Assembly: GCA_017425345.1 (NCBI GenBank)
Contig: JAFOML010000039.1
Coordinates: 1-37,768 of the forward strand
Length of the DNA stretch: 37,768 nt
DNA from: Eubacterium sp.
Lineage (GTDB): Bacteria > Bacillota_A > Clostridia > Peptostreptococcales > Anaerovoracaceae
Reading direction: 5' to 3'
Part shown: in pieces, positions 16,680 through 25,317 of the stretch
Layout of the letters: each line of letters opens with the position of its first letter
How positions within the stretch are numbered: the first letter of the stretch is position 1
The notes under the pieces: model-generated
Seen by the model: only the letters and a program-made list of their open reading frames with translations
Told to the model about the DNA's origin: nothing
Database searches by the model: none
Program-made: the position numbers and the translations under genes

Positions 16680-17237
16680 ATGAGACGTATTGAAAGCGAC
16701 AACAGAATATTTATGACGGTCATGACCGGACTCATGGTCTGCATGATCCTGGTGACCACCAGTCTGTTCAAGGTGCCGGTCCCGTTTTCGCAGGGCTACG
16801 TGCATCTGGGCGACAGCATGATCTTTCTGGCAGTGCTGCTTCTCGGCCACAAGAACGGAGCGATGGCCGCAGGCGTTGGTTCCGCACTCGGTGATCTTCT
16901 CGGCGGTTATGCGATGTGGGCGCCGTTCAGCTTTATCATCAAATTCCTGATGGCATATCTGATGGGAGCCTTTGTCGAAGCGATGGAGAAACGCGGGCAT
17001 CCGGTCGCCGGACGTCACGGGTTCTCCGCGATGGAGCTCGTCGGCATGATCCTCGCAGGGGTGGAGATGACCTTCGGATATTTCCTGGTCGAGCGCATGT
17101 TTTACGGAAACTGGGCTGCCGCAGCGATCGGCATTCCGTGGAATATCGGACAGTTTGCTCTTGGCTGCTTCTGCTGTGTGATCATCAGCGAGGCGCTGTA
17201 CAAGACGCCGCTGCGGAAGTATTTTGCGATCCGCTGA
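16680..17237 (+). CDS. ECF transporter S component (PF07155-like)
   Basis: The substrate-binding membrane subunit of an energy-coupling-factor vitamin importer; it would share an ATPase/EcfT module encoded elsewhere. It has 185 residues and about six hydrophobic segments. The stretch YVHLGDSMIFLAVLLLGHKN, followed by GSALGDLLGGYAMWAPFSFI, is the signature of the ECF riboflavin/HMP-like S family. Substrate is not readable from sequence. The divergent MocR-type regulator suggests a vitamin B6 or related pyridine/pyrimidine substrate, as in predicted PdxR-PdxU pairs; that is inference. AAGGAG lies 9 bases before ATG 16680. A terminator follows. Confidence 0.85.
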   Translation: MRRIESDNRIFMTVMTGLMVCMILVTTSLFKVPVPFSQGYVHLGDSMIFLAVLLLGHKNGAMAAGVGSALGDLLGGYAMWAPFSFIIKFLMAYLMGAFVEAMEKRGHPVAGRHGFSAMELVGMILAGVEMTFGYFLVERMFYGNWAAAAIGIPWNIGQFALGCFCCVIISEALYKTPLRKYFAIR

Positions 17238-17257
17238 TCCCGGAATAGGAAGAGCAC

Positions 17258-17287
17258 AGACCGGTCTTGGAAAGGCCGGTCTTTTGT
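17258..17287 (+). terminator. Terminator after the ECF S-component gene
   Basis: The stem AGACCGG/CCGGTCT has an 11-base loop and is followed by TTTTG. Its tail overlaps the -35 element of the next promoter. Confidence 0.75.
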
Positions 17288-17312
17288 ATTCTCACCACAA
17301 ACGTGGTATACT
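17284..17312 (+). promoter_or_regulatory. Promoter of the prepilin peptidase gene
   Basis: TTGTAT (17284-17289) and TATACT (17307-17312) have a 17-base spacer. Transcription would start near 17319, about 22 bases before the coding region. Confidence 0.6.
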
Positions 17313-17340
17313 AATTCAAATCTCTTTTAGAAAGAAAGGA

Positions 17341-18069
17341 ATGAAACGCGTGGAAGCCTGGGTTCCGTACATAGAAATGATCATGAAGTGTCTGGGGGTG
17401 GTGCTGGTGTCGATTTTGTTCGGCAACGGCGCCGTTTACGTCTTCAATCATCTCCCTGCAGCATGGCTCACCGACTACGGTGAAGAGCCTTCTGAAGAGC
17501 TCCGGAATCCGTATACTCAAAGGATCAAGAGCCACCCCTGGAAGGTCGTATTTACCATGTTCTTCGTGATCATCGGCATCTGGATGGCAGTCGATGACCT
17601 TCAGTTCGCGGCGGCGGCCATGTGCAGCATGTGGATCCTCATCGAGCTCGCCATCGCGGACGCGAAGTACCGGATCGTGCCGGATCAGCTTCTGGTTTTG
17701 CTCGCGGTGACCGCGCTCGGCTACATTCCGTATTTCTCCGGCTGGCGACATCTGGTCTACGGCGCGGTGTTCGGCCTCGGCCTGATCGTCCTGGTCGCGC
17801 TCATCGGCCGCATCCTGTACCGGCATAACACGGTGGGCGGCGGCGATATCAAGCTGTTTGCTGTCCTGGGTCTGATTGCGGGTCCGGTCGGAATCCTGGA
17901 GATATTCGTGATGAGCACGGTGTTTTCGGTCGTGCATTTCCTGATCCTTATGGCGAAAAAGAAGCTGCGCCGCGACTCCACGATGCCCATGGTCCCGTAC
18001 ATTACGGCTGCCGCGATCCTCTATCTGGCGTTCCTCTGGGGCAGGGCGGAGCTGTATCTGAGCCTGTAA
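17341..18069 (+). CDS. Prepilin peptidase (A24 family), orphan
   Basis: A membrane aspartyl protease expected to cleave type IV pilin-like leader peptides on the cytoplasmic side. It has 242 residues and about seven hydrophobic segments. The two catalytic Asp motifs are visible: IADAKYRIVPDQ (first Asp) and GGGDIKLFA (GxGD second Asp). The N-terminal region FGNGAVYVFNHLP resembles the start of the methylase domain, but the CxxC...CxxC zinc motif is absent, so only the peptidase function is predicted. No pilin or secretion genes lie nearby. Start: ATG 17341 abuts AAAGGA with no spacer; GTG 17350, 9 bases from it and in frame, is an equally good or better candidate. Confidence 0.88.
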   Translation: MKRVEAWVPYIEMIMKCLGVVLVSILFGNGAVYVFNHLPAAWLTDYGEEPSEELRNPYTQRIKSHPWKVVFTMFFVIIGIWMAVDDLQFAAAAMCSMWILIELAIADAKYRIVPDQLLVLLAVTALGYIPYFSGWRHLVYGAVFGLGLIVLVALIGRILYRHNTVGGGDIKLFAVLGLIAGPVGILEIFVMSTVFSVVHFLILMAKKKLRRDSTMPMVPYITAAAILYLAFLWGRAELYLSL

Positions 18070-18104
18070 AGGCGCAGGCAACTGCGGGCAGGCTAATATG
18101 GGTC

Positions 18105-18133
18105 TAGTCACGGAGACCAATGTTTGATATAAT
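18105..18133 (+). promoter_or_regulatory. Promoter of the yhbY-truA gene group
   Basis: TAGTCA (18105-18110) and a perfect TATAAT (18128-18133) are separated by 17 bases. A transcript from about 18140 would have a leader of about 40 bases. Confidence 0.55.
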
Positions 18134-18181
18134 TACTATGTATGAGTATAAATAGAAGTGAGAAAGGAGCAGACCTTAGGT

Positions 18182-18487
18182 ATGCTGACAGGGAAACAGA
18201 GAAGCTATCTGAAGGGACTGGCGCATGAGCTGGAACCGGTCGTGATGATTGGAAAATCGGGAGTATCGGAGAGCGTCGTGACGGCGATCGACGATGCGCT
18301 GTCCGCGCATGAGCTGGTGAAGGTGGCGATCGTCGGAGACACGGAGCTGGATCCGAAGGTCGTGGCGAATGAGATGGCGGGGAGGCTGCGTGCAGATTTT
18401 GTACAGGCGATCGGCCATAAGTTTGTGCTCTACCGCATGCCCAGAGACCCACGCGACCGCAAGATCGTGCTTCCGCGGGCCAGATAA
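18182..18487 (+). CDS. yhbY: YhbY family RNA-binding protein (CRM domain)
   Basis: A small CRM-domain protein associated with pre-50S ribosome assembly in bacteria. It has 101 residues, close to the usual ~97. It begins MLTGKQRSYLKGLAHELEPV and contains the conserved VMIGKSGVSESVV with the GKxG loop that binds RNA, and ends in a basic tail. I chose ATG 18182, with AAAGGAG about 12 bases upstream; an in-frame GTG at 18158 lies upstream of that ribosome-binding site and would add eight atypical residues. It is followed one base later by truA, so the two are translationally coupled. Confidence 0.93.
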   Translation: MLTGKQRSYLKGLAHELEPVVMIGKSGVSESVVTAIDDALSAHELVKVAIVGDTELDPKVVANEMAGRLRADFVQAIGHKFVLYRMPRDPRDRKIVLPRAR

Positions 18488-18488
18488 C

Positions 18489-19244
18489 ATGGAACAGAAC
18501 ATCCTTCTCACGATAGAATACGACGGAACCGAATTCCACGGGTGGCAGCGGCAGCCGGGCCTGCGCACAGTGCAGGGAACGCTGGAAGCTGTGCTTTCCC
18601 GTGTCTGCGCATGTGACATCAGCATCGACGGTACCAGCCGGACGGACGCCGGTGTGCACGCGCTGGGGCAGAGGGCGAGCTTCTGCGGGGATTTTGGGAT
18701 TCCGGCGGAACGGATTCCGATCGCGGTCAACCATATCCTGCTCGGGGATCACCGAGGGGATGTGAGGATCCGGAAGGCGGAACGGATGCCGGAAGGATTT
18801 CACGCCAGATTTGACAGCCGCGGAAAGAAGTACCGGTATCAGATATGGAATCAGGGGGAGATGCCTGTTTTCTCCCGCAATTACTATTATCACGTGGAGC
18901 AGCCGCTGGATGCGGAAGCCATGCAGGAGGCAGCGCACGGGATCGTCGGGACACACGATTTCTGCTGCTTTCAAGCGGCCGGCGGGTTCCCGAGGGAGAC
19001 CACCGTGCGGACCGTCCATAACTGCACCGTGACGCGTGATGAACAGGGGAATGTGATCCTGGAGATCTCCGGGGACGGGTTTCTGTACAACATGGTACGG
19101 ATCATCACCGGAACCCTGGTGGAGGTCGGGCTCGGCAAGCGGGATCCGGCGGATATCCCGCAGATCATCGCATCGGGCGAGCGGGCGAGGGCCGGTCATA
19201 CGGCGCCGCCGCAGGGCCTGTATCTTGTAGAAGTCTATTACTGA
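18489..19244 (+). CDS. truA: tRNA pseudouridine synthase A
   Basis: Converts U38-U40 of tRNA anticodon arms to pseudouridine. It has 251 residues, the normal bacterial length. It opens with [20 protein letters not shown], contains the catalytic Asp53 in [13 protein letters not shown], and retains [17 protein letters not shown] near the C terminus. The frame is open upstream into yhbY, but the recognisable protein starts at ATG 18489, one base after the yhbY stop, without a clear ribosome-binding site, which points to reinitiation. The deaminase gene follows after 14 bases. Confidence 0.96.
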   Translation: MEQNILLTIEYDGTEFHGWQRQPGLRTVQGTLEAVLSRVCACDISIDGTSRTDAGVHALGQRASFCGDFGIPAERIPIAVNHILLGDHRGDVRIRKAERMPEGFHARFDSRGKKYRYQIWNQGEMPVFSRNYYYHVEQPLDAEAMQEAAHGIVGTHDFCCFQAAGGFPRETTVRTVHNCTVTRDEQGNVILEISGDGFLYNMVRIITGTLVEVGLGKRDPADIPQIIASGERARAGHTAPPQGLYLVEVYY

Positions 19245-19258
19245 AAACGGAGGAAGCA

Positions 19259-19729
19259 ATGGCCTATTTGGAAGATGAGAGACTGTCGTGGGATGAGTAT
19301 TTTATGCAGATGGCAGAACTGACATCCAAGCGTTCCACCTGCCTGCGCCGCCATGTAGGCGCCGTGATCGTACAGGACCGGCATGTCATCGCAACCGGCT
19401 ATAACGGGGCGCCGAGAGGTCTCAAGCACTGTGAGGAGCTGGGCGGATGCCTCAGGGAAAAGCTGAAGGTGCCATCCGGAGAGCGTCATGAACTCTGCCG
19501 GGCGCTGCACGCAGAGCAGAATGCGATCATTCAGGCTGCTGTTCTTGGACAGAGCGTGGAAGGCGGCACGATCTATATCACGCATCAGCCCTGCGCGATC
19601 TGCTCCAAGATGATCGTCAATGCCGGGATCCGGAACATCGTTGTCCGCCAGGGCTATCCGGATCAATTAGCCGTTGACATTCTGGACGAGGCCGGTATTA
19701 CGGTCCATATGCTGCAGAAAACGGAGTAA
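19259..19729 (+). CDS. Deoxycytidylate deaminase-type enzyme (ComEB-like)
   Basis: A zinc-dependent cytidine/dCMP deaminase family enzyme that would convert dCMP to dUMP for thymidylate synthesis. It has 156 residues. The zinc-site motif is H84-A-E86 in LHAEQNAI, with P111-C112-A-I-C115 providing the two cysteines. [13 protein letters not shown] and [14 protein letters not shown] are typical of the dCMP deaminase/ComEB group. GGAGGAAGCA precedes ATG 19259. It lies in a plus-strand run after truA and 6 bases before the sugar-phosphate transferase gene. Confidence 0.92.
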   Translation: MAYLEDERLSWDEYFMQMAELTSKRSTCLRRHVGAVIVQDRHVIATGYNGAPRGLKHCEELGGCLREKLKVPSGERHELCRALHAEQNAIIQAAVLGQSVEGGTIYITHQPCAICSKMIVNAGIRNIVVRQGYPDQLAVDILDEAGITVHMLQKTE

Positions 19730-19735
19730 TCTATT

Positions 19736-20836
19736 ATGGTTGTAACCAAACTGGGGCTCCTTGGGATGTTCCTGGTCGCTTTCGCGATCTCGGCAGGCAC
19801 GTCGCCTCTGGCGATTCGCATTGCGCCGAAGATCGGAGCGATGGACGTTCCCAAGGACAACAGAAGAATGCATAAAAAGGCAATGCCGCGCTTCGGCGGC
19901 ATGGCGATCTTCCTCGGAACGGAGATCGCCATGGGGATCTTCCTGTTCAATCAGCCGAAGATCTATGCCGTCATGATCGGCGGCGCGCTGATGTATGCGC
20001 TCGGCGTGCTTGACGATCTGAAGAATCTGGACGCCAGGCTCAAGTTCGCCTGGCAGACCGGTGTTGCAGTCCTGATGTATGTGATGGGACTTCGGATCGA
20101 GTTCATCACGAACTATTTCGAATCCGGCGTCCTCCGGTTCGGCGTGGTGCTGTGCTTCGTGGTGACGGTCGTCTGGCTTGTCGGCATCACCAACACGATC
20201 AATCTGATCGACGGACTGGATGGCCTTGCTGCAGGCGTTGCAGCGATCGCCTCCCTGAGCGTCGCCTACGTCGCCTACATTCACGGGGACCGGTTCGGCA
20301 TGATGATCGTCTGCGCGGGCATGGTGATTCTTGCGGGATCGGCGATCGGATTCCTGCCGTTCAATTTCTATCCGGCGAAGATCTTCATGGGAGACGGCGG
20401 CTCGCTGTTCCTCGGGTTCATGATCGCCGCGATGAGCGTGGTTGGCCCTCTGAAGAGGTCCACCCTGATCGCAGTGGTAGTGCCGGTTCTGGTGCTGGGA
20501 CTGCCGATCTTTGATACGGCATTTGCGATCTTCCGCCGTGTGATCTCGCATCAGCCGATCATGCAGGCCGACCGTGGGCATCTGCACCACCGGCTGATGG
20601 CCTCTGGCTATGGACAGCGGAGAGCGGTTCTGATGCTCTACGGCATCAGCGGGATCATGGGTATGGCTGCGGTCCTGGTCAGCCGGGAGCTGATCACAGA
20701 CGCGCTCGTGCTGATCGCGATCAACGTGGTCTACCTGTACGTGTTCCTGACGGATCCGAACCACAAGATGCCGATGATCCGCGCGGTGAACGTCCGGGAG
20801 GACGAAGAACGGCGCCGGCGCGAAGGAGAAATATAG
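19736..20836 (+). CDS. Polyprenyl-phosphate N-acetylhexosamine-1-phosphate transferase (WecA/TagO family)
   Basis: A membrane enzyme of the MraY/WecA superfamily that transfers a UDP-sugar phosphate, usually GlcNAc-1-P, to undecaprenyl phosphate and so starts wall teichoic acid or surface polysaccharide synthesis. It has 366 residues and about ten to eleven membrane helices. Conserved loops are visible: MDVPKDNRRMHKKAMPRFGG (~36-55), LDDLKNLDARLKF, NTINLIDGLDGLAAG (catalytic Asp region), FMGDGGSLFLGF, and the substrate-specificity HLHHRL. There is a 6-base gap to the preceding gene. No teichoic acid genes are adjacent, though an LCP ligase lies 15 kb downstream. Confidence 0.93.
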   Translation: MVVTKLGLLGMFLVAFAISAGTSPLAIRIAPKIGAMDVPKDNRRMHKKAMPRFGGMAIFLGTEIAMGIFLFNQPKIYAVMIGGALMYALGVLDDLKNLDARLKFAWQTGVAVLMYVMGLRIEFITNYFESGVLRFGVVLCFVVTVVWLVGITNTINLIDGLDGLAAGVAAIASLSVAYVAYIHGDRFGMMIVCAGMVILAGSAIGFLPFNFYPAKIFMGDGGSLFLGFMIAAMSVVGPLKRSTLIAVVVPVLVLGLPIFDTAFAIFRRVISHQPIMQADRGHLHHRLMASGYGQRRAVLMLYGISGIMGMAAVLVSRELITDALVLIAINVVYLYVFLTDPNHKMPMIRAVNVREDEERRRREGEI

Positions 20837-20844
20837 AAAGTAGT

Positions 20845-20865
20845 GAGGCGGCCTCAGGCCGCCTC
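20845..20865 (+). terminator. GC-rich hairpin after the sugar-phosphate transferase gene
   Basis: GAGGCGGC-CTCAG-GCCGCCTC is a perfect 8-bp stem with a 5-base loop, followed by GTGTTT. The T-run is weak, so termination is probably partial and the hairpin may attenuate transcription into the MATE gene 20 bases downstream. Confidence 0.55.
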
Positions 20866-20884
20866 GTGTTTGCCTCGGAGTATT

Positions 20885-22270
20885 ATGACAAGAACGAATG
20901 ATATTACAATTGATAACCGAGTCCTTGCCAGACAGCTGGTAAAGATCGCTGTGCCGATCGCGATCCAGGGGGTCGTCTCCGCGACGCTGAACCTGATCGA
21001 CAACCTGATGGTCGGCGCGCTGGGCGAGGTGGAGCTGGCTGCGGTCGGAGTCGGGTCGCAGATCTTCATGATCCACTACCTGTTCCTGTTCGGTATGAAC
21101 AGCGGATCCGCGACGTTCCTGGCGCAGTTTTACGGTACGCGGGATATGGCCAACATCCGGAAGGTGATCGGATTCGCGATCACCGTGAGTTCCCTGATCG
21201 CGGTCGTCTTTTTCAGTGTCGGCTTTTTCGCAACCGATCCGTTCCTGCACATCTACAGCAACGACGAGCAGGTGATCGCTCTGGCGAAGGACTATCTGCG
21301 CATCGGGCTGCCGTGCTTCTTCTTTCTGGGCGTATCCGTACCGCTGACGACCGCCTTCAAAGCAACGCAGCAGACTAAGGTCCCGATGATCATCAGCTTC
21401 GTCGTTTTCGGCACGAATACAATCCTGAACTACATCTTGATCTTCGGCAAGTTCGGCGCGCCCGCGATGGGTGTTTCCGGCGCTGCGCTGGCCACGACGA
21501 TCGCCCGCGGCATGGAGATCCTGATCGTCCTTACCGCAGCATGTCAGAAGAACGGGTTCATCAACCTCCGGGAACGGAAGGGCCTGTTCCGGCAGTTCTT
21601 CGGCTGGAAGAAGGAGTTTATCGCCCGCATCCTGAAAAACTCCGTCCCAACGACCTGCAACGAGGTGTTCTGGAGCATCGGGGTGTCGATGTATGTGGCG
21701 GCCTTTTCGCGCATCGGCGTCACGGCCTACGCGTCGTATCAGGCGGCCGCCTCGATCAATAACATCTTTTCGTTCGCGGCCTTCAGTGTCGGTGATGCCG
21801 CGCTGATCCTGATCGGCGAGAAGCTTGGCGAGCGAAAGCGAGACGAGGCGATCATCCTGGCGCGGAAGCTCCTGATCGTCGGTGTGGTGGTCGGCGTCGT
21901 GTTCGGCCTTCTGGTCATCGCGTCCGCCTATCCGCTGGTGAGTCTCTTCGCCCTGACGAAGCTGGGCAAAGTCTATGCCTTCCGTATCCTCCTCGTCTAC
22001 GGCTCCCTGATGTGGCTGAACCTGTTTAACGGCATCAACATCACGGGCGTTCTGCGCGGGGGAGGCGATACCCGCTTTGCCGCAGCGGCGGAGCTCAGCT
22101 GCATCTGGTGCGTTGCCGTACCGATGGCATTCCTGTCCGCGCTGGTCTGGCATCTGCCGGTCTACCTGTGCGTGCTGGCGCTCAGAAGCTCGGATCTGGT
22201 CGAAGCCACGATCCTGTATCTGCGCGTGCGCTCTAAGAAGTGGGCGCGGACGGTGATCACAGGACTGTAA
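20885..22270 (+). CDS. MATE family efflux transporter
   Basis: A cation-coupled multidrug/toxin extrusion protein in the cytoplasmic membrane. It has 461 residues with about twelve hydrophobic helices in two pseudo-symmetric halves. ATLNLIDNLMVGALGEVELA and the matching second-half stretch GVTAYASYQAAASINNI are characteristic of MatE domains; the late LRGGGDTRFAA motif is also typical. Substrate cannot be predicted. Start: ATG 20885, four bases after CGGAG. The frame extends upstream through the hairpin to GTG 20843, but that segment is the hairpin and is not family-like. Confidence 0.92.
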   Translation: MTRTNDITIDNRVLARQLVKIAVPIAIQGVVSATLNLIDNLMVGALGEVELAAVGVGSQIFMIHYLFLFGMNSGSATFLAQFYGTRDMANIRKVIGFAITVSSLIAVVFFSVGFFATDPFLHIYSNDEQVIALAKDYLRIGLPCFFFLGVSVPLTTAFKATQQTKVPMIISFVVFGTNTILNYILIFGKFGAPAMGVSGAALATTIARGMEILIVLTAACQKNGFINLRERKGLFRQFFGWKKEFIARILKNSVPTTCNEVFWSIGVSMYVAAFSRIGVTAYASYQAAASINNIFSFAAFSVGDAALILIGEKLGERKRDEAIILARKLLIVGVVVGVVFGLLVIASAYPLVSLFALTKLGKVYAFRILLVYGSLMWLNLFNGINITGVLRGGGDTRFAAAAELSCIWCVAVPMAFLSALVWHLPVYLCVLALRSSDLVEATILYLRVRSKKWARTVITGL

Positions 22271-22284
22271 CGGGCGCCGGATGT

Positions 22285-22309
22285 CCCCCGCCTCTATAAA
22301 GGGGGTGTT
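22285..22309 (+). terminator. Weak terminator-like hairpin after the MATE gene
   Basis: CCCCC (22285-22289) pairs with GGGGG (22301-22305) across 11 bases, followed by TGTTT. The remaining bases to 22397 hold no gene that I can support. Confidence 0.4.
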
Positions 22310-22397
22310 TCACGGGGACTGAAAACAGTGTAACACGCTGTGCGCACGGCGCTTGCGGCAGTCGCAGAAGACCCCTCCCATGAAGAATCGAAGCATC

Positions 22398-22439
22398 AAA
22401 AAACGGGGACGCTGTTCATGCAGCGTCCCCGCGTTTTTT
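22398..22439. terminator. Bidirectional terminator between the convergent MATE and acyl-CoA synthetase genes
   Basis: GGGGACGCTG-TTCATG-CAGCGTCCCC is a perfect 10-bp stem with A6 on the left and T6 on the right, so it works on both strands. Confidence 0.92.
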
Positions 22440-22443
22440 CTGA

Positions 22444-24267
22444 TTACATCATATTATCCTGCCTGCGGATCTTCAGCGTCGTCGTACGGACGAAATCCTC
22501 TTTACGCACGTGCGTAAACCGGATCCGTTTGTAGACCGGCATCTGAATATTGATCTCACGCACGATCTCTTGGAAGCGGTCTGTCAGCTCCTCGTAAGTG
22601 GGTTCGTAGCCGAGCTCTTCCTTGATCGCCGCCTTGTCCGGGAAGATCTGGACACCGACGATCTCTTCCTTGTTCTCTCCTTCCCGGTTGATATACGGGA
22701 AGACCATGCACTCCGCTACGAACGGGTGCGCATTGATCAGGTCCTCGATCTCTTCCGGATAGACGTTCTCGCCTGTCTTGGTGACGATGATGTTCTTCTT
22801 GCGGCCGGTCAGGTGGAGCCAGCCCTCATTGTCCAGGAATCCCAGGTCGCCGGTGTGCATCCAGCCATCCGGTTCCATGACCTCCGCGGTCTCTTCCGGC
22901 ATGTTGTAGTAGCCGAGCATGACGTTCGGTCCCTTGAACATGACCTCGCCGATGCCGTCTGCGTCTGCGTCATCGATGCGGACGGAACCGGTCATGACGG
23001 GAACACCGACGGAGCCGGCTTTGCGGTAACGCTCGCGGTCCGCGCTCATCGGAGTACCGGAGATCAGCGGCGTACACTCGGTCATGCCGTAGCCCTGCAG
23101 TACGATGACCCCAAAATCCTCAAACGCCCGGCAGATATTCGGCGCCAGAGCCGCCGCGCCGGTGACGACGATGCGCAGCTCGCCGCCGAGCTCGTCCAGC
23201 ACGGATTTAAAGATCTTCCGGCTGATGTTGATGCCGCTCTTCCGAAGGGCTCTGTTCAGCTTCATCATGCGGTCAAACAGCTTCTGCTTGCCGCTCTCCT
23301 CGATGCCCTTGGCGATGCGGCCGTAGACGACCTCCAGCACGCGCGGCACGACGATGATGACCGTGTTATGGGCCTCCTTCATATTCTTGGAGATGTACTT
23401 CAGTCCCTCGCAGAATGCCGTGCTGGCGCCGCGGTAGAGGACGAGCAGCATTCCGAGGGTGCACTCGTAGGTGTGATGGATGGGCAGCATGGATAGGGTC
23501 TTATCCGTCGGCAAAATATGCGCGATCCTGCACACATCCATAATATTGATCATGATATTCCGGTTGCTGAGCATGACGCCCTTGGGATTTCCGGTGGTTC
23601 CGCTCGTGAAGAGGATGACCGCCAGCGCATCCGGATCGATCTCGATGCTTGCGAAGTCGCCCTCATCGCTGTCCGCCTCTGCGAGGAGCTGCCGCCAGTC
23701 GTAGACGTTTACCTCCTGTTCGAATAAATCCTGATACTTAGCCGGATCCAGTCCCGTTGGCTGCGGTGCTTCCGCGATATCTGTCCGGTCACCGTAGAAC
23801 TCCATGACGACGAGGTTCTTCACCATCGGAAGACCCTTCAGCTTCTTGCATTCCGCTCTCGTGCAGAAGATCGTGTGGCTGTCCGATGCGCGCATCAGGT
23901 TGCCGATCTCCGGTCCGGACAGCTCCTTGTCGATCGGAACGACAAGGCCTGCGCCGCAGATCACTGCAAGGTAAGTGGCGATCCATTCGTAGCAGTTCTG
24001 GCCCATGATGGCGATGCGTTCGCCGGCGAGGCCCATTTTTAAGATTTTGTTCCCCAAGGCATTCACATCGTGCTGCAGCAGCGTGTACGAGATGGGGACG
24101 TACTCTTTCCCGCGCGCGGCCTTGACCCAGAACGCAGGATTATCCGGATACTTCTGGGTGCTGGATGCGAGCATTCCCTTGACGGTCGTCTCGTCCGTAA
24201 TATCTTTATACCAGTAATGATCAAAGCGCTGGTCAGCGCCAACGCATTCTTTTCCGACTTCCCACAT
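22444..24267 (-). CDS. AMP-forming acyl-CoA synthetase (long-chain fatty acid-CoA ligase-like)
   Basis: A member of the ANL superfamily that activates a carboxylic acid to acyl-AMP and then acyl-CoA. It has 607 residues. The P-loop-like motif is ILFTSGTTGNPKGVMLSNRN (~218-237). GYGMTECTPLISG (motif A5) follows, then HTGDLGFLDNEGWLHLTGRK and TGENVYPEEIE (A8 hinge and the segment before the catalytic lysine). Sequence style is closest to the FadD/long-chain group, though chain length is uncertain. The N-terminal WVKAARGKEYVPISY segment is typical for that group. AAAGGT precedes the ATG at 24267. It is monocistronic and divergent from the DMT permease gene. Confidence 0.92.
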   Translation of the reverse strand: MWEVGKECVGADQRFDHYWYKDITDETTVKGMLASSTQKYPDNPAFWVKAARGKEYVPISYTLLQHDVNALGNKILKMGLAGERIAIMGQNCYEWIATYLAVICGAGLVVPIDKELSGPEIGNLMRASDSHTIFCTRAECKKLKGLPMVKNLVVMEFYGDRTDIAEAPQPTGLDPAKYQDLFEQEVNVYDWRQLLAEADSDEGDFASIEIDPDALAVILFTSGTTGNPKGVMLSNRNIMINIMDVCRIAHILPTDKTLSMLPIHHTYECTLGMLLVLYRGASTAFCEGLKYISKNMKEAHNTVIIVVPRVLEVVYGRIAKGIEESGKQKLFDRMMKLNRALRKSGINISRKIFKSVLDELGGELRIVVTGAAALAPNICRAFEDFGVIVLQGYGMTECTPLISGTPMSADRERYRKAGSVGVPVMTGSVRIDDADADGIGEVMFKGPNVMLGYYNMPEETAEVMEPDGWMHTGDLGFLDNEGWLHLTGRKKNIIVTKTGENVYPEEIEDLINAHPFVAECMVFPYINREGENKEEIVGVQIFPDKAAIKEELGYEPTYEELTDRFQEIVREINIQMPVYKRIRFTHVRKEDFVRTTTLKIRRQDNMM

Positions 24268-24361
24268 AATATACCTTTCTACTGATCATAGAATCGAAAA
24301 TCTATCTCCATTCTAACTTTTTTTGAATGCGCGGTCAAGAATTTCGGGGGATGAGATAGCA

Positions 24362-24391
24362 TTGACGCGAGGCTGCCTGCCAACGTATAAT
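24362..24391 (+). promoter_or_regulatory. Promoter of the DMT permease gene
   Basis: TTGACG (24362-24367) and a perfect TATAAT (24386-24391) are separated by 18 bases. Transcription would begin around 24398, giving a very short leader of about 17 bases before ATG 24415. Confidence 0.68.
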
Positions 24392-24414
24392 AGGATTTGG
24401 TGAGAAATAGAACT

Positions 24415-25317
24415 ATGAATAGTAAGAATGCGCAGAATTACATACTGATCGTCACGACAGCCCTGTTCTGGGGCCTGTCTTTTGTTGCGATGAACGCGCT
24501 TTTGGACTGGCTTGAGCCGGCGCAGATTCTGGCGGGACGGTGGACGCTGGCGGCGGCATGTTTTGCCGTGATCCTTCTTGTGAAAAGGCACCGCATTGAA
24601 TTTCGCGGTAAAAGCATCCGGTTCCTACTTCTGACCGGTCTCGCGGAGCCGGTGCTGGAAGCCTTCTGTGAGACCAATTCGCTTCGCTATGTGTCGCCGT
24701 CGATCTGTTCGATCTTCATCGCCACGGTACCCTGCGTCGCGCTGATCATCGGCATGCTGGTATTTCACAAGAAGACGAACCAGAAGGGGATCTTCAGCAT
24801 CATCATCGCGTTTTCCGGCGTGCTGGTCTGTACAATGTTCTCGCCGGACTTTGCCGCGGGCGGGAGCTTTCAGGGCTACCTGCTGCTGATCTGCGCGGTG
24901 ACATTCGCTGCGGTCTATGGCTTCTTTTCCAACCGGGCGAGCGAAGGCTTCAGCACCCTGGAGATCACTGCCGTCATGGCTTTTGAAGGCTGTGTCTCCT
25001 TCAATCTCATCGCGCTTCTGACGGGACACGGTCTCGACACCTATGTGATGATCGTGACGAATCCGCAGGTGCTGGTGCCGGTGGCACTGCTGGGCATCTT
25101 CTGCTCCTGTGTCTGCTATGCGTGTTGCAATCAGGTGATGAAGACGATGAACATTGCTCTCGCCAATAACATGATCAGCTGTCTCGTTACGGTCGTAGGC
25201 GTCATCGCTGGTATTACCATCGCGGGCGATCCTGCCGGCTGGTATACCGCTGTCGGCCTTGCGCTGACGCTGACCGGCGTGTGGCTGTCATCCAGGGCAG
25301 AGGAGGAATCCGCATGA
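24415..25317 (+). CDS. DMT superfamily permease (EamA domains)
   Basis: A ten-helix drug/metabolite transporter in the cytoplasmic membrane. It has 300 residues with two EamA repeats: the first opens with TTALFWGLSFVAMNALL, the second starts after the polar middle near SNRASEGFSTLEITAV. The direction and substrate (metabolite or amino-acid export is common) cannot be read. The start is uncertain: ATG 24415 has only GGTGA about 11 bases upstream; TTG 24397 and GTG 24400 lie at the predicted transcription start. Its stop overlaps the deoxyinosine glycosylase start by four bases (ATGA), so the two genes are one transcript. Confidence 0.9.
   Translation: MNSKNAQNYILIVTTALFWGLSFVAMNALLDWLEPAQILAGRWTLAAACFAVILLVKRHRIEFRGKSIRFLLLTGLAEPVLEAFCETNSLRYVSPSICSIFIATVPCVALIIGMLVFHKKTNQKGIFSIIIAFSGVLVCTMFSPDFAAGGSFQGYLLLICAVTFAAVYGFFSNRASEGFSTLEITAVMAFEGCVSFNLIALLTGHGLDTYVMIVTNPQVLVPVALLGIFCSCVCYACCNQVMKTMNIALANNMISCLVTVVGVIAGITIAGDPAGWYTAVGLALTLTGVWLSSRAEEESA

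Noticed and set aside
19667..22153. Very long minus-strand frame (828 codons) opposite the sugar-phosphate transferase and MATE genes
   Set aside because: It crosses two well-supported membrane protein genes and an intergenic hairpin. The Asp/Arg/His-rich translation is typical of the antisense of membrane protein genes.
24397..24414. Leaderless start of the DMT permease at TTG 24397 or GTG 24400
   Set aside because: ATG 24415 has a partial ribosome-binding site (GGTGA) at an acceptable distance, so a short leader explains the data without a leaderless start.
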